Shown here piece after piece: positions 17,913 through 27,912 of a stretch of DNA of 64,000 bases (position 1 is its first letter; the number at the start of each line of letters is the position of its first letter). The position numbers were made by a program, and so were the translations under genes. Under the pieces are notes generated by a model that saw only the letters and a list, made by a program, of their open reading frames with translations, did not search any database and had not been told where the DNA came from. Location of the stretch: NCBI GenBank assembly GCA_028820215.1, contig JAPPKD010000253.1, forward strand, positions 28,860-92,859, in the 5' to 3' direction. The DNA is from Spirochaetaceae bacterium. GTDB taxonomy: Bacteria > Spirochaetota > Spirochaetia > SZUA-6 > Bin103.

Positions 17913-18113
17913 GTGAAGGAACAGTATGGTGAGCTCGCCTACCCGGAGCTGCTGCTCAAGCATGACGAGCTGGTGTCGGAGTACCGCAAGGCACGGTTCG
18001 ACGCGGTGGTCGGCCACCTGGACAATCCGGTCAGTGTCCGCGTGCTGCGCCGAAGGCTGGCTCGCGCCAAGACCATAATCAATGAGTACGAGCTGGGGAT
18101 TCGACAGCGATGA
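17913..18113 (+). CDS. rpmC: 50S ribosomal protein L29
   Basis: 66 residues, GTG start at 17913 preceded by GAGGACGGTGGC. Two-helix protein with the conserved NPVSVRVLRRRLARAKTI region near the end (equivalent to the usual 'NTARIRQVRRDIARIKT'). L29 borders the tunnel exit next to L23. Start choice depends on the third repeat copy supplying the ribosome-binding site. Confidence 0.92.
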   Translation: MKEQYGELAYPELLLKHDELVSEYRKARFDAVVGHLDNPVSVRVLRRRLARAKTIINEYELGIRQR

Positions 18114-18123
18114 ATGGAACGGA

Positions 18124-18381
18124 ATGAGTAGCACGGAACGTCTTCGCGTACTGGCAGGAACGGTAGTCTCGGATCGCATGGACAAGACGATCGTGGTCCT
18201 GGTCAGTTCCCAGAAGCGCCATCCGATGTACGAGAAATACATCCGCAGGTCCAAGCGCGTGAAAGCGCACGATGCGGACAACGCCTGCCGCATCGGCGAC
18301 CGCGTCCGGGTCGTGGAATCGCGGCCGCTGAGTCGCGACAAGCGGTGGCGGCTGCTGGAGATCTTGGAACGGAGCAGCTGA
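18124..18381 (+). CDS. rpsQ: 30S ribosomal protein S17
   Basis: 85 residues from ATG 18124; an in-frame ATG at 18082 lies inside rpmC and adds 14 unlike residues. [36 protein letters not shown] and [21 protein letters not shown] are typical S17 OB-fold segments that bind 16S helix 11. The ribosome-binding site is weak. The stop overlaps the rplN start by one base. Confidence 0.94.
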   Translation: MSSTERLRVLAGTVVSDRMDKTIVVLVSSQKRHPMYEKYIRRSKRVKAHDADNACRIGDRVRVVESRPLSRDKRWRLLEILERSS

Positions 18382-18749
18382 TGGTACAGGCGATGAGCTA
18401 TCTCAACGTCGCGGACAACTCGGGCGCCAAGCGCGTGCAGTGCATCAAGGTACTCGGCGGCACGCGCCACGTAAGCGCCGGGGTCGGCGATCGGATCGTG
18501 GTGACGGTCAAGACCGCGATACCGTCCGCCACGGTACGCAAGGGCACGGTAGTGCGGGCGGTGATCGTGAGGACGCGGAAGGAGACGCGCCGAGTCGACG
18601 GCTCATACATCCGCTTCGACGACAACGCCTGCGTCCTGATCGACGAGGCCGGCAATCCGTCCGGAAAGCGTATCTTCGGTCCGGTCGCGCGGGAATTGCG
18701 CGATCGTGACTACATGAAGATCGTCTCCCTGGCACCGGAGGTGCTGTAA
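18381..18749 (+). CDS. rplN: 50S ribosomal protein L14
   Basis: 122 residues from ATG 18381 (TGATG with rpsQ). Diagnostic: [37 protein letters not shown], and [30 protein letters not shown]14 sits at the subunit interface (bridge B5/B8) and is the docking site of the silencing factor RsfS. The longer ORF start at 18345 falls within rpsQ and is not used. Confidence 0.96.
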   Translation: MVQAMSYLNVADNSGAKRVQCIKVLGGTRHVSAGVGDRIVVTVKTAIPSATVRKGTVVRAVIVRTRKETRRVDGSYIRFDDNACVLIDEAGNPSGKRIFGPVARELRDRDYMKIVSLAPEVL

Positions 18750-18750
18750 C

Positions 18751-19119
18751 ATGGCGCGCAAGCGTGGAGTCGGCCGCGCGCAGGTGCGGGTACGACTGCG
18801 CCGTGATGACCAGGTGGTGGTGATCGCCGGCAGGGAGCGGGGCAAGACCGGCCGCGTGTTGCGCATCGACATCGATCGGCAGCAAGTGGTCGTGGAGGGG
18901 CTCAACCTGGTGAAGAAGGCGATACGACCCACTCAGCAGCGCCAGCAGGGAGGCATCTCCGAGATCGAGGCGCCTATCCACCTGTCGAACGTGATGCTGA
19001 GCACGCCGGAGGGACGCTCGAGGATCCGGTATGAGACCGGTGGTGCCGGTGCCTCCGGCGGGGGCAGCAGCGGTGAGGGCACTCGCCGCGTCGCCGCGCG
19101 TACGGGGCAGGAGCTGTGA
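18751..19119 (+). CDS. rplX: 50S ribosomal protein L24
   Basis: 122 residues. KOW motif [22 protein letters not shown] (about 20-41) and the [16 protein letters not shown] region identify this assembly initiator. After the normal end near YETG there is a Gly/Ser/Ala-rich tail of about 25 residues that is not part of the L24 core. The ATG follows GGAGG; GTGA overlap with rplE. Confidence 0.94.
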   Translation: MARKRGVGRAQVRVRLRRDDQVVVIAGRERGKTGRVLRIDIDRQQVVVEGLNLVKKAIRPTQQRQQGGISEIEAPIHLSNVMLSTPEGRSRIRYETGGAGASGGGSSGEGTRRVAARTGQEL

Positions 19120-19721
19120 GCAAGAACAAAGCCGGCAATGGAACGGCAAGCGGGAACGGCGACGCCAGAGGCGGGTACGTGCCGCGTCTGCGCGCCCTGT
19201 ACCGGGACACGGTTGCGCCGGCGCTGATCGAGGAGTTCAGCTACGACAGCGCCATGCAGGTCCCCAGGCTGACCAAGATCCTGCTGAGCATGGGCGTCGG
19301 CATGGCTCCCACCAATCGCCAGCTCCTCGACACCGCGGTTAACGAGCTCACGCTGATCGCCGGCCAGCGGGCGGTGACCACGCGCGCGCGGCGCTCGATC
19401 GCAGCGTTCAAGATCCGGGCCGGAATGGAGATCGGCGCGATGGTGACCCTTCGCGGCGATCGCATGCTGGAGTTCCTCGATCGTTTCGTGAACGTGGCCG
19501 TGCCCCGCATCAAGGACTTCCGTGGTCTGTCCCCCAACTCATTCGACGGAAGAGGCAACTACTCGGTGGGGGTCGATGAACAGATCATCTTTTCCGAGAT
19601 CGACTACGATCGCATCGACTCGATTCATGGACTCAACGTCACCATCGTTACCTCGGCGCATACCGACCGGGAGGGCCGCAGTCTTCTCGCCGGATTGGGA
19701 ATGCCGTTCCGCAGCGAGTGA
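19116..19721 (+). CDS. rplE: 50S ribosomal protein L5
   Basis: 201 residues, GTG start overlapping the rplX stop and preceded by GGAG. After a low-complexity N-terminus (Asn/Gly/Ala, about 20 residues) come [64 protein letters not shown] and [17 protein letters not shown], all typical L5. L5 binds 5S rRNA in the central protuberance. A later start that removes the low-complexity region is possible but lacks a better ribosome-binding site. Confidence 0.94.
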   Translation: MSKNKAGNGTASGNGDARGGYVPRLRALYRDTVAPALIEEFSYDSAMQVPRLTKILLSMGVGMAPTNRQLLDTAVNELTLIAGQRAVTTRARRSIAAFKIRAGMEIGAMVTLRGDRMLEFLDRFVNVAVPRIKDFRGLSPNSFDGRGNYSVGVDEQIIFSEIDYDRIDSIHGLNVTIVTSAHTDREGRSLLAGLGMPFRSE

Positions 19722-19816
19722 CGGACTGCACGGCGGTGAAGAGGATCAGGATGGTACGGACCGCGACGGGCGGGCAGGACGGAGTCCGGGCCCGCGCATG
19801 GACGATGGAGGTATAG

Positions 19817-20002
19817 GTGGCACGCAAGGCACTGATCGTGCGCGCGCAGCGCAAACCCAAGTTCTCGACACGCAAGGTCAACCGGTGCCGCTGCTGCGGG
19901 CGGCCACGGGGCTATCTGCGTCGTTTCGAGATGTGTCGGATCTGCTTCAGAGATCTCGCCAGCCGGGGACTGATACCCGGCGTGACGAAGTCGAGCTGGT
20001 AG
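19817..20002 (+). CDS. rpsN: 30S ribosomal protein S14, zinc-binding type Z
   Basis: 61 residues, the short zinc form. GTG start after [28 protein letters not shown] is followed by two CxxC pairs (CRCC near 24-27 and CRIC near 40-43) and the [14 protein letters not shown] segment. It assembles late into the 30S head. The 95-bp gap before it has no gene and no obvious promoter. Confidence 0.96.
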   Translation: MARKALIVRAQRKPKFSTRKVNRCRCCGRPRGYLRRFEMCRICFRDLASRGLIPGVTKSSW

Positions 20003-20006
20003 TCCC

Positions 20007-20405
20007 GTGGGTGTGACCGATCCGGTAGCGGACATGCTGGCCAAGATCCGCAACGCGGGCATGGCCGGCCACGAGAGCGTGGATATCGTGCCCTCGAAGT
20101 TCAAGTTGGAGATCGTCAAGACGTTGAAGACCGAGGGCTACGTGCGCAACTTCAAGCGCGCCGGCCAGGACGGTCAGGGACCGGTGCGCGTGTTCCTCAA
20201 GTACGACGACCAGCGCAGGCCGGTCATCCGCGGAATGCAGCGGATCTCGAAGCCGGGGCGCCGGGTGTATCGGAGCTATCGCACCATGCCTCGTATCCTG
20301 AACGGGTATGGGACACTGATCGTCTCCACCTCGTCGGGCGTGATCACCGGCCGCAAGGCCGCTCAGCAACAGGTCGGCGGCGAGCTGATCTGCAGTGTGT
20401 GGTAG
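20007..20405 (+). CDS. rpsH: 30S ribosomal protein S8
   Basis: 132 residues, GTG start 5 bp after rps[38 protein letters not shown], then [15 protein letters not shown] and [18 protein letters not shown] near the end are characteristic. S8 organises the 16S central domain and, in E. coli, represses the spc operon by binding its mRNA. No structural mimic was identified here by eye. Confidence 0.96.
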   Translation: MGVTDPVADMLAKIRNAGMAGHESVDIVPSKFKLEIVKTLKTEGYVRNFKRAGQDGQGPVRVFLKYDDQRRPVIRGMQRISKPGRRVYRSYRTMPRILNGYGTLIVSTSSGVITGRKAAQQQVGGELICSVW

Positions 20406-20409
20406 CCGG

Positions 20410-20958
20410 ATGTCACGCGTAGGAGTGTTGCCGATTCCGGTGCCGACGGGAGTCGAAGTGGCGGTGCATGACAGGCAGGTGGACGTTGCCGGTCCCAAGG
20501 GCACGCTCAGCACGTCGTTGCCCGATGTCGTGCGGGTCGATGTCGCGGACGGAACGGTCGCCGTCAGCCGAGCCGACGATGAACGGTCCTCGCGGGCGGT
20601 GCACGGTCTGACCCGCAACCTGATCGCCAACATGGTGACCGGGGTGTCGACCGGGTTCACGCGGGAGCTTCTCATCAACGGGGTGGGGTACCGTGCGGAG
20701 GTTCAGGGGACGACGCTGGTCGTCGACGCCCGCTACTCGCGGCCGGTCCAGTTGCAGATTCCGGACGACCTCGCCGTTCAGGTGGAGGGCGGCAATCGTA
20801 TCCAGATCTCCGGCGTCGACAAACAGCGTGTCGGCCAGTTCGCCTCGGATGTCCGGTCGGTACGGCCGCCGGAACCGTACAAGGGCAAGGGCATCCGCTA
20901 CGCGGACGAGCACGTGCGCCGCAAGGTAGGAAAGTCGGCCGTGGGAGGTGCCGACTGA
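20410..20958 (+). CDS. rplF: 50S ribosomal protein L6
   Basis: 182 residues from ATG 20410; the longer in-frame start at 20395 overlaps rpsH and is less likely. MSRVGVLPIPVPTGVEV start, central VTGVSTGFTRELLINGVGYRAEVQG, and C-terminal VRSVRPPEPYKGKGIRYADEHVRRKVGKS are classic L6, near the sarcin-ricin loop. The TGA overlaps the rplR ATG by one base. Confidence 0.96.
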   Translation: MSRVGVLPIPVPTGVEVAVHDRQVDVAGPKGTLSTSLPDVVRVDVADGTVAVSRADDERSSRAVHGLTRNLIANMVTGVSTGFTRELLINGVGYRAEVQGTTLVVDARYSRPVQLQIPDDLAVQVEGGNRIQISGVDKQRVGQFASDVRSVRPPEPYKGKGIRYADEHVRRKVGKSAVGGAD

Positions 20959-21311
20959 TGGGTGCGCCGGCCAAGGTGGTGCGTCGTCTTCGGCGCAAGC
21001 GGAGCATTCGTGGTAAGGTGCGCGGCACCGCCGTGCGGCCGCGGATGACGGTTTTCAAGAGCAACCGATACACCTACGTTCAGGTGATCGACGACGACGC
21101 AGAGCGTACCGTGGTGGCGGTTTCGAATCGGGAAGCGGCGGTCGATGTGCCCAACCGGGTGACCGACCTCGGCCGGCTCGGTGAGCTCGCGGGCGAACGA
21201 TTGCGCGCGAGTGGGATACGGAGTGTGGTGTTCGATCGCAACGGCTATCCCTATCACGGCAAGATCAAGGCGATCGCGGACGGCGCACGCAAGTCCGGCA
21301 TCGCATTGTAG
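20958..21311 (+). CDS. rplR: 50S ribosomal protein L18
   Basis: 117 residues. [35 protein letters not shown], then [24 protein letters not shown] at the end, typical L18 (5S rRNA binder). ATG overlaps the rplF stop and follows GGGAGG. Confidence 0.96.
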   Translation: MGAPAKVVRRLRRKRSIRGKVRGTAVRPRMTVFKSNRYTYVQVIDDDAERTVVAVSNREAAVDVPNRVTDLGRLGELAGERLRASGIRSVVFDRNGYPYHGKIKAIADGARKSGIAL

Positions 21312-21328
21312 GATTTCGAGGGGTAACG

Positions 21329-21838
21329 GTGGGCGACAGAGACCGGGAACGCGGCGACCGGGGTGAGGGATTCGAGAAACTCGTTCGCCTCAACCGAATT
21401 GCCAAGGTAGTGAAGGGAGGCCGCAGATTCTCGTTTTCTGCGGTGATGGTGGTCGGTGACCGCAACGGCCATGTCGGCGTCGGGTTCGGCAAGGCTGCCT
21501 ATGTGGCCGACGCCATTCGCAAGGGTTCGGAACGGGCGCGGCGCAACATGGTGAGAGTTCCGATGCGGGGCGGCACTCTGCCGCACCAGGTCAACGGTGT
21601 GTTCAAGGGGGCGAAGGTGCTGCTGAAGCCCGCAGCTCCGGGAACCGGCGTGATTGCCGGCGGTCCGGTGAGGGCGGTGCTCGAGGCGGCCGGCGTGCGC
21701 GATGCGCTCAGCAAGTCGCTGGGCTCGCAGAACTCGATGAACCTGGTGAAGGCCGTGTTTCAGGGCCTGGGTCAGATCATGGAAGCCTCGGAAGTTGCCG
21801 CCCGCCGTGGCAAGACCGTTTCGGAGCTGTGGCGATAG
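21329..21838 (+). CDS. rpsE: 30S ribosomal protein S5
   Basis: 169 residues, GTG start after [36 protein letters not shown], the dsRBD-like N-domain loop targeted by spectinomycin, looks wild type. The C-domain has [36 protein letters not shown]5 supports decoding fidelity and mRNA entry. The stop TAG shares its last base with the GTG chosen for rpmD. Confidence 0.96.
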   Translation: MGDRDRERGDRGEGFEKLVRLNRIAKVVKGGRRFSFSAVMVVGDRNGHVGVGFGKAAYVADAIRKGSERARRNMVRVPMRGGTLPHQVNGVFKGAKVLLKPAAPGTGVIAGGPVRAVLEAAGVRDALSKSLGSQNSMNLVKAVFQGLGQIMEASEVAARRGKTVSELWR

Positions 21839-22062
21839 TGGCTGCCATCGGCACCGAAGGCCCCCTGCGGCTCACCGACGGCGCGCGCGTGCGCGTGACG
21901 CTCGCCCGGAGCGTTATCGGGCGCAGCCCCAGGCATCGGGCCACGGTTGAGGCGCTCGGGTTGCGCGGCATCGGCTCGTCGGCCGAGCACACCGCCTCCG
22001 CGCCGATCATCGGCATGATCCGCAAGGTGCGCTACCTGCTTGCGATCGAGGAGATCTCATGA
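21838..22062 (+). CDS. rpmD: 50S ribosomal protein L30
   Basis: 74 residues. RVTLARSVIGRSPRHRATVEALGLRGIGSSAEH is the L30 core. I chose GTG 21838 (TAGTG with rpsE) because GGAG at 21823-21826 lies 11 nt upstream; GTG 21829 would add three residues but sits only 2 nt from that signal. The extra N-terminal dozen residues and C-terminal tail make it slightly longer than usual (about 60). Confidence 0.9.
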   Translation: MAAIGTEGPLRLTDGARVRVTLARSVIGRSPRHRATVEALGLRGIGSSAEHTASAPIIGMIRKVRYLLAIEEIS

Positions 22063-22592
22063 GCGAACCTGACAGCACCGTGGATGCGCCGCGGGTCCGC
22101 CGGCCGGCCGGCGCCGTACGCAAGCGACGCGTCGTCGGCCGCGGCTCGGCGAGCGGGCATGGCGGCACCTCGGGACGTGGAACGAAAGGACAGCGGGCCC
22201 GCGCCGGCAGCGGCGTTCGCCCCACCTTCGAGGGCGGGCAGATGCCGCTGTACCGGCGTATCGCGCGCCGCGGCTTCAGCAATCACCCGTTCCGGAATGT
22301 CCACGAGGTATTGGATGTCCGCGATCTCAACCGCTTTGCGGACGGGGCCACCGTCGACCGGCAGGCGCTCCTGGAAGCCGGCATGATCGGATCGGCCGGC
22401 GTGCCGGTCAAGCTGTTGGGCTCGGGAGAACTCGAACGTGCGCTCACCGTACGCATCGATCGCGCGTCCTCCGGCGCTTGCCGGAAGGTGACGGCCGCCG
22501 GTGGCACGATCCATCTGACCGATGCCGCCGCTGATGCTTCGCCCGATGACGCTCCGGCGTCGGATGGAACCGCAGGCGACGAGTCGGGCTGA
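22059..22592 (+). CDS. rplO: 50S ribosomal protein L15
   Basis: 177 residues; ATGA overlap with rpmD after GGAG. GRGSASGHGGTSGRGTKGQRARAG, FEGGQMPLYRRIARRGFSN and VKLLGSGELERALTVRIDRAS are characteristic. The last ~25 residues are an acidic Ala/Asp/Gly tail absent from most L15 proteins; similar tails occur on RpoA here. L15 joins late in 50S assembly. Confidence 0.95.
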   Translation: MSEPDSTVDAPRVRRPAGAVRKRRVVGRGSASGHGGTSGRGTKGQRARAGSGVRPTFEGGQMPLYRRIARRGFSNHPFRNVHEVLDVRDLNRFADGATVDRQALLEAGMIGSAGVPVKLLGSGELERALTVRIDRASSGACRKVTAAGGTIHLTDAAADASPDDAPASDGTAGDESG

Positions 22593-23908
22593 TGGCTAAT
22601 CCGCTGCTCGACATCTTTCGGATCCGCGACCTGCGGGAACGAATCCTCTTCACGGTCATGATCCTTGTGATATTCCGGATCGGCGCGTTCCTGCCGATCC
22701 CCGGGATCGATGTCAGCACCGTCAAGAACTTCTACGCCGCGCAGCAGTCGGGCGGCATCGGCATTACGGACTACTTCGACTTCTTCTCGGGCGGCGCATT
22801 CACGAACTTCTCCGTCTTCATGTTGGGAATCGTGCCGTACATCACCACGTCGATCATGATGCAGCTCCTGGTCCTGGTGTTCCCGAAGCTGAAGAAGATC
22901 TCCCAGGAGGATGGCGGCAAGAAGCGCATCCAGCGGTACACCCGGATCGCTACGGTCGGCGTTTGTCTCATTCAGTCCTTGACCGTCACGACCTTCGCCG
23001 GCCAGATCCCCGGTGCGATCATCATGGATCGCATCCCGTTCACGATCCTGGCTACCGTCACCGTGACCGCCGGCACGATCTTCCTGATGTGGCTGGGGGA
23101 GCAGATCACGCAGCGTGGCATCGGCAACGGCATATCGCTGCTGATCTTCGCCGGAATCGTCGCCCGCATCCCGGACGCGATCTACCTCATGATCAACCAG
23201 GTGCAGCGTGGCGACTTGAATCCGGTCTTCTTCGTCCTCGTGCTCGGCGCGTTCGTCGGAGTGATCTCGCTGGTCATCTACGAACAGCAGGGACAGCGAA
23301 GGATCCCGGTCAACTACGCCAAGCGGGTGATCGGCCGCAAGGTCTACGGCGCGCAGAACGCCTATCTCCCGTTCAAGATCAACCCCTCGGGAGTCATCCC
23401 GGTGATCTTCGCTTCTTCGGTCCTGATCTTCCCGCTGCAGATCGCGCAGAACCTGGGCGGCGGCGTGCCGTGGCTCTCGCGCTTCGCGGCATGGCTGACG
23501 CCGAACGGCGTGCCGTACATGCTGTTCTACGCGCTGTTGATCGTGTTCTTCGCCTACTTCTACACGCAGGTCACGCTGAACCCGGTCGAGATCAGCAAGC
23601 AGATCCGCGAGAACGGCGGCTCGATCCGCGGCATCAGCTCCGACAACATGACGGAGTACCTGACGCGGATCCTGAACCGGATCATCTTGCCGGGAGCGCT
23701 GTTCCTGGCGGTCATCGCCATCATTCCGTCCATCATCCAGGCGTTGTTCCGGTTTCCATCCAGCGTCGCCTTCCTGATGGGCGGCACGTCGCTGTTGATC
23801 ATGGTCGGCGTCGACCTGGACACGATGAGTCAGATCGAAGGGCATCTGAAGATGCACCATCACGACGGGATCGTTCGCAAGGGCCGCGTACGGGCCCGCA
23901 ATCTGTAG
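22592..23908 (+). CDS. secY: Protein translocase subunit SecY
   Basis: 438 residues with ten predicted membrane segments and no cleavable signal. Recognisable: [29 protein letters not shown], the plug region [37 protein letters not shown], and [17 protein letters not shown] preceding the cytoplasmic loops that bind SecA and ribosomes. TGATG overlap with rplO. Directly followed by rpmJ; the usual adk-map-infA insert is missing. Confidence 0.97.
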   Translation: MANPLLDIFRIRDLRERILFTVMILVIFRIGAFLPIPGIDVSTVKNFYAAQQSGGIGITDYFDFFSGGAFTNFSVFMLGIVPYITTSIMMQLLVLVFPKLKKISQEDGGKKRIQRYTRIATVGVCLIQSLTVTTFAGQIPGAIIMDRIPFTILATVTVTAGTIFLMWLGEQITQRGIGNGISLLIFAGIVARIPDAIYLMINQVQRGDLNPVFFVLVLGAFVGVISLVIYEQQGQRRIPVNYAKRVIGRKVYGAQNAYLPFKINPSGVIPVIFASSVLIFPLQIAQNLGGGVPWLSRFAAWLTPNGVPYMLFYALLIVFFAYFYTQVTLNPVEISKQIRENGGSIRGISSDNMTEYLTRILNRIILPGALFLAVIAIIPSIIQALFRFPSSVAFLMGGTSLLIMVGVDLDTMSQIEGHLKMHHHDGIVRKGRVRARNL

Positions 23909-23916
23909 AGGTCATC

Positions 23917-24030
23917 ATGAAGGTCAGGGCCAGCGTGAAGAAGATGTGCGCGAAGTGTAAGGTCATCAGGCGTCGCGGCGTCGTCCGCGTCATCTGCGAC
24001 AACCCGAAACACAAACAGCGACAGGGGTAA
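23917..24030 (+). CDS. rpmJ: 50S ribosomal protein L36, zinc form
   Basis: 37 residues, ATG after [28 protein letters not shown] with the zinc ligands Cys11, Cys14, Cys27 and His32 all present, so this is the zinc-binding (C+) form. It sits between secY and rpsM, as in the spc/alpha boundary of most bacteria. Confidence 0.95.
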   Translation: MKVRASVKKMCAKCKVIRRRGVVRVICDNPKHKQRQG

Positions 24031-24034
24031 CGAC

Positions 24035-24415
24035 ATGGCGAGGATCGCGGGGATCGACCTGCCGAACAAGCATGTGAGCGTAGGCCTGACCTACATCTTT
24101 GGAATCGGAGCGCCTTCGGCGGCTGCGATCTGTGACAAGACCGGGATCGCCCGGGACCGGATGCTGAACGACCTGGCACCGGAAGAGGTCAACGAGTTGC
24201 GGCGCGTGATCGAGAGCGACTACGTGGTCGAAGGGTCGTTGCGCACCGAGGCGTCGCTCAACATCAAGCGGCTGATGGACATCGGCTGTTATCGGGGCAT
24301 ACGCCACCGGCGCGGACTGCCGGTGCGCGGACAGCGTACGCGAACCAACGCGCGCGGGCGCAAGGGCAGCAAGAAGACGGTCGCGGGCAAGAAGAAAGCG
24401 CCCACCGCCAAGTGA
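24035..24415 (+). CDS. rpsM: 30S ribosomal protein S13
   Basis: 126 residues. [25 protein letters not shown], the H2TH-like core, [31 protein letters not shown] and a Lys-rich tail identify S13, which bridges to the 50S and contacts P-site tRNA. ATG follows CAGGGG, 4 bp after rpmJ. Confidence 0.97.
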   Translation: MARIAGIDLPNKHVSVGLTYIFGIGAPSAAAICDKTGIARDRMLNDLAPEEVNELRRVIESDYVVEGSLRTEASLNIKRLMDIGCYRGIRHRRGLPVRGQRTRTNARGRKGSKKTVAGKKKAPTAK

Positions 24416-24420
24416 CGACA

Positions 24421-24456
24421 GGGCTGATTCGGCGGACAGGGCCGATTCGACGGACA
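24421..24456 (+). repeat. 18-bp imperfect tandem repeat between rpsM and rpsK
   Basis: GGGCTGATTCGGCGGACA (24421-24438) is followed by GGGCCGATTCGACGGACA (24439-24456), 16 of 18 identical. It fills half of the otherwise empty 73-bp gap. No hairpin or promoter was recognised within it. Confidence 0.85.
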
Positions 24457-24488
24457 AGACTGGTAAAGGACGGTTGCGAGTAACGTAG

Positions 24489-24866
24489 ATGGCAAAATCG
24501 AAAGGCAAACGGGACCGGGCGGTCAGCGAGGGGAACGTCTATATCCAGGCGACCTTCAACAACACGATCGTGACGATCACCGACCTTATGGGAAACGCGG
24601 TGTCGTGGGCTTCGGCGGGCTCTCTCGGGTTCCGCGGGGCGAAGAAGTCCACTCCGTTCGCGGCGCAGACGACCGCTGAGACCGCCGCGCGGAAGGCGAT
24701 GGACTACGGCCTGATGGAGGTCAACGTGTTCGTCAAGGGTCCCGGTGGGGGCGGCGAATCGGCTGTTCGGTCCCTCGGGGCGCTCGGCCTCCGCGTGCGC
24801 ACGATTCAGAACGTCACGCCGATTCCACACAACGGCTGCCGGCCGCAGAAGAAGCGGAGGGTGTAG
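24489..24866 (+). CDS. rpsK: 30S ribosomal protein S11
   Basis: 125 residues. [44 protein letters not shown] and [15 protein letters not shown], then [20 protein letters not shown] at the C-terminus are diagnostic. S11 lies on the 30S platform near the E site. The start ATG has only a weak ribosome-binding site. Confidence 0.97.
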   Translation: MAKSKGKRDRAVSEGNVYIQATFNNTIVTITDLMGNAVSWASAGSLGFRGAKKSTPFAAQTTAETAARKAMDYGLMEVNVFVKGPGGGGESAVRSLGALGLRVRTIQNVTPIPHNGCRPQKKRRV

Positions 24867-24868
24867 CG

Positions 24869-25504
24869 ATGGCTCGCTACATCGGCCCTGCCTGCCGGCT
24901 TTGCCGAGCGGAAGGGGTAAAGCTGTTCCTCAAGGGGGCGCGCTGTCATTCCGACAAGTGTCAGATCACCAGGCGGCGCGGCAAGCCGGGCAAGGCCCCG
25001 CGGGCCCGCATGCAGAAACTGTCGGACTACGGCATGCAGCTTCGCGAGAAGCAGCGCGTGAAGCGCATGTACGGAATGCTGGAACGACAGTTCCGCATCT
25101 TCTTTGATCGCGCCAACCGGCAGCGCGGCGTTACCGCGGAGAACTTGGTGCGCATGTTGGAGCAGCGCCTCGACAACGTAGTATACCGCATGCACTTCGC
25201 CAGTTCGCGCAAGCAGGCGCGGCAGCTCGTCTCGCACGGTCACGTCATGGTCAACGACCGGCGGGTGACCATCCCGAGCTATCTGGTACAGAAGGACGAC
25301 GTGCTGGAGTTGCAGGAGCGGGGCAAGATGATGACCGCGGTCAAGGACAGTCTGAAGGAGTATTCCCGCTCCGGAACGCTGCCATGGCTGGAGGTCGACC
25401 CGGATGCGGTCCGTGGTCGGGTCCTGGCTCTGCCACGGCGGGCCGACGTCCCGGATCTCGAAGGCGTCAACGAGCAGCTGATCGTCGAGCTGTATTCCAA
25501 GTGA
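24869..25504 (+). CDS. rpsD: 30S ribosomal protein S4, zinc form
   Basis: 211 residues, ATG after GGAGGG. N-terminal zinc cluster C9-x2-C12 and C26-x4-C31 is complete; later [20 protein letters not shown] and the S4 RNA-binding domain [34 protein letters not shown]4 nucleates 30S assembly, is an anti-terminator at rRNA operons and in many bacteria represses the alpha operon. Directly upstream of rpoA, as usual. Confidence 0.97.
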   Translation: MARYIGPACRLCRAEGVKLFLKGARCHSDKCQITRRRGKPGKAPRARMQKLSDYGMQLREKQRVKRMYGMLERQFRIFFDRANRQRGVTAENLVRMLEQRLDNVVYRMHFASSRKQARQLVSHGHVMVNDRRVTIPSYLVQKDDVLELQERGKMMTAVKDSLKEYSRSGTLPWLEVDPDAVRGRVLALPRRADVPDLEGVNEQLIVELYSK

Positions 25505-25511
25505 GGGGCTG

Positions 25512-26684
25512 ATGGCGAGAAAAAACCTCTTGAAGGGGCTCAATCGGCCGACCGGTATGGTCTTCGAGCACACCGACGTGGATGCCTCCTACGGGAAGTT
25601 CATCGCGTATCCGTTCGAGCGGGGCTATGGCGCGACCATCGGCAACAGCCTGCGGCGCATTCTGCTTTCGGGAATCCAGGGGTATGCGATCACGGCCGTG
25701 CGGATCGCCAGCCGCGAGGAGGACGGATCATCGCACACGGTTTCCAGTGAATTCGAGCCCATTCCTCATGTCGTCGAAGACACGCCGGATATCATCAACG
25801 CCCTTAAGCAGATCAGACTGGCGCTGGACGAAGGGGTGGAGGAGCGGACGGTGTACGTGGAAGCGTCCGGCCCCAAGACGCTGGTCGCCGGCGATCTGGC
25901 GGTGGACACGGGCATAGTGGTGACTACGCCGGAGCTGGCGATCGCCACCCTCATGGAAGACGCGAATCTCGAGTTCGAGGTGCAGATCGAGTTCTCGCGT
26001 GGTTATCTGCCGGCGGAGAACAGCGAACGCTTCATCGACATTGTAGGCACGATTCCGATCGACGCTCTGTTCTCGCCGATCACGCGCGTGAAGTACGCGG
26101 TGGAGAACACCAGAGTCGGCCAGCGGACCGACTACGACAAGTTGGTGCTGGAGGTGTGGACGGACGGCACGCTCAAGCCTGAGGACGCGGTCGCGGAGGC
26201 GGCCAAGATCGCCAAGGACCACTACACGATATTCATCAACTTCGAGGAAGACGAGGTCGGCGACCACGAGGAGCTCGATCTCGAGGACGAACGGCTGCGC
26301 CGCTTGCTCGATACCCCGGTCGAAGAACTGGAGCTGTCGGTGCGTTCCAGCAACTGCCTGCGGAACGAGAACATCCGCACGATCGGCGACCTGACGCGCA
26401 GGACCGAGGAAGAGATCGCCAAGACGCGAAATTTCGGACGGAAGTCCCTCGACGAGATCAAGAAGCGGCTGGAAGAGCGTGGGTTGCAGCTTGGCATGAG
26501 CGACTACAGCGCGGTGCGGCAGCAGCTTGCCAGCGCCGAATCGGTCGCTCCCGCCACGGGTGAGGGGGGCGATGAGGCAGCGGTCGGCAACACGGAGGCA
26601 ACGGTGGGCGGCACCGAGGCAACGGTGGGGACCGAGGCCGCGGCGGGCGCTGAGGTTGCGGCGCTTGACGAGACCGACGAGTGA
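25512..26684 (+). CDS. rpoA: DNA-directed RNA polymerase subunit alpha
   Basis: 390 residues, longer than the usual 315-350. The N-terminal dimerisation domain has [28 protein letters not shown]. The C-terminal DNA-binding domain has the two helix-hairpin-helix segments [22 protein letters not shown] and [30 protein letters not shown]. After it, about 45 residues form an acidic Ala/Thr/Glu tail with a 7-residue tandem repeat ([14 protein letters not shown]), encoded by a 21-bp DNA repeat. The tail is unusual and its role is unknown. ATG follows GAGGGG. Confidence 0.97.
   Translation: MARKNLLKGLNRPTGMVFEHTDVDASYGKFIAYPFERGYGATIGNSLRRILLSGIQGYAITAVRIASREEDGSSHTVSSEFEPIPHVVEDTPDIINALKQIRLALDEGVEERTVYVEASGPKTLVAGDLAVDTGIVVTTPELAIATLMEDANLEFEVQIEFSRGYLPAENSERFIDIVGTIPIDALFSPITRVKYAVENTRVGQRTDYDKLVLEVWTDGTLKPEDAVAEAAKIAKDHYTIFINFEEDEVGDHEELDLEDERLRRLLDTPVEELELSVRSSNCLRNENIRTIGDLTRRTEEEIAKTRNFGRKSLDEIKKRLEERGLQLGMSDYSAVRQQLASAESVAPATGEGGDEAAVGNTEATVGGTEATVGTEAAAGAEVAALDETDE
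26592..26633 (+). repeat. 21-bp coding tandem repeat in rpoA tail
   Basis: Two adjacent 21-bp units (26592-26612 and 26613-26633) encode TEATVGG and TEATVGT. They are near-identical at the nucleotide level, suggesting a recent in-frame duplication in a disordered tail that tolerates length change. Confidence 0.85.
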
Positions 26685-26726
26685 GCATCATGTACGGAAA
26701 CCGGTGCATCCTAGGGGTGGAGTGAA

Positions 26727-27107
26727 GTGAGACATCGCGTCGGCTACAATCCGCTCGGCCGCACGCCGAGCCACCGCAAGGCGCTCCATTCCAACATGGT
26801 GGCGGCGCTGTTCCGGCACGAACGCATCCGCACCACCCGTGCCAAGGCACTTGCCGTGCGTCGCAGCGCGGAGAAGATGATTACGCGCGCCAAGCACGAC
26901 AGTGTGCACAGCCGGAGAATCATCGCGCGGCGCCTGCATGATCCGGCGGTGCTGGCCAAGCTGTTCGATGTCCTGGGACCTCGCTTTCAGAGCCGTCCCG
27001 GCGGATATACGCGTGTGCTGAAGCTCGGCCCGCGATACGGCGATGCCAGCGAGATGGTGATCCTGGAGTTGCTCGACCGGCCGGTCGATACGGAAGAAGC
27101 TCCCTGA
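26727..27107 (+). CDS. rplQ: 50S ribosomal protein L17
   Basis: 126 residues, GTG start after [48 protein letters not shown] is the classic L17 N-terminus, and [24 protein letters not shown] the C-terminus. Last gene of the alpha block and of the long ribosomal run. The 88 bp after it hold no recognised terminator. Confidence 0.96.
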   Translation: MRHRVGYNPLGRTPSHRKALHSNMVAALFRHERIRTTRAKALAVRRSAEKMITRAKHDSVHSRRIIARRLHDPAVLAKLFDVLGPRFQSRPGGYTRVLKLGPRYGDASEMVILELLDRPVDTEEAP

Positions 27108-27195
27108 GCAGTCACCCCGGCGCCGCGTAGGCAGCCGATCGGACGAGTACGCCGCGGGCGCGGATGAAGCGCATGCGAGGCCGCATCGCTCGGGG

Positions 27196-27822
27196 TTGCC
27201 CGCACTGAGAGTCACCGCGGCCCGCTGGCTTGACGGCAACCTGTCGGCTTCAACGCGGTTGTTGGTGGGTCTGCTGCTGGCCGCCGGACTGGTCGCGCAG
27301 GAGGACCTGATGCTGCGCGGAGCCCAGGCGCTGATCTTCGCCGCGCTGGCATGGCTGGTGCAACCGCGCCTGCGGCTGCGGCGCACCATGTTGTTCCTCG
27401 GCGTGACGGTCGCGTTCAATCTGCTCACCCCGGCCGGTCGCGTCCTGCTGCGGATCGGCGGCGTCGCGGTCACGGAGGGGGCTCTGACCGTCGGCGCGGG
27501 CAAGGCCGCAAGCCTGGGCGGATTGATGTTCCTCTCGCGGCTCATGGTCGATTCGCGCCTGCGGCTACCCGGAGCGGCGGGGGCACTGCTCGCCTCGAGC
27601 CTCGCGTTCCTTGCGCGTCTCATGGACGGCCGTGTGCGTTTCGACCTGCGCCATCCTGCCCGGAGCCTCGACCGGGCATTGCTCTGTGCCCGGGACGCCG
27701 CGCCCGAAGCGCCACCGGCCGGAGGCGGTTCCGGCACGACGACTCTGCTGGGCGGGACGTGCGTGGCCGTGCTGCTTGCGCTCGCAGGCGGAGCGCTCGT
27801 CTGGAGCCGCCTCCGCGGCTGA
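27196..27822 (+). CDS. EcfT/CbiQ-like polytopic membrane protein
   Basis: 208 residues with about five hydrophobic segments and a long final one (about 183-203). Residues about 75-100 (FNLLTPAGRVLLRIGGVAVT, followed by EGALTVGAGKAA) resemble the region of energy-coupling-factor transmembrane T subunits that precedes the coupling helices; similarity was judged by eye only. No S component or ATPase gene is adjacent, so it could be an orphan or degenerate T protein. The start is uncertain: TTG 27196 has no good ribosome-binding site and no ATG or GTG is in frame upstream after rplQ. The amino-acid composition is convincing; the function is not. Confidence 0.5.
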   Translation: MPALRVTAARWLDGNLSASTRLLVGLLLAAGLVAQEDLMLRGAQALIFAALAWLVQPRLRLRRTMLFLGVTVAFNLLTPAGRVLLRIGGVAVTEGALTVGAGKAASLGGLMFLSRLMVDSRLRLPGAAGALLASSLAFLARLMDGRVRFDLRHPARSLDRALLCARDAAPEAPPAGGGSGTTTLLGGTCVAVLLALAGGALVWSRLRG

Positions 27823-27912
27823 TCCGTGACGGTGTGCGTCTCTGCGGTACACTGAGCGCGAGGCGAGCGGAGCGGTGCCGGGAACGCGAGCGGCGGAGGG
27901 ACGCCGGACGTC

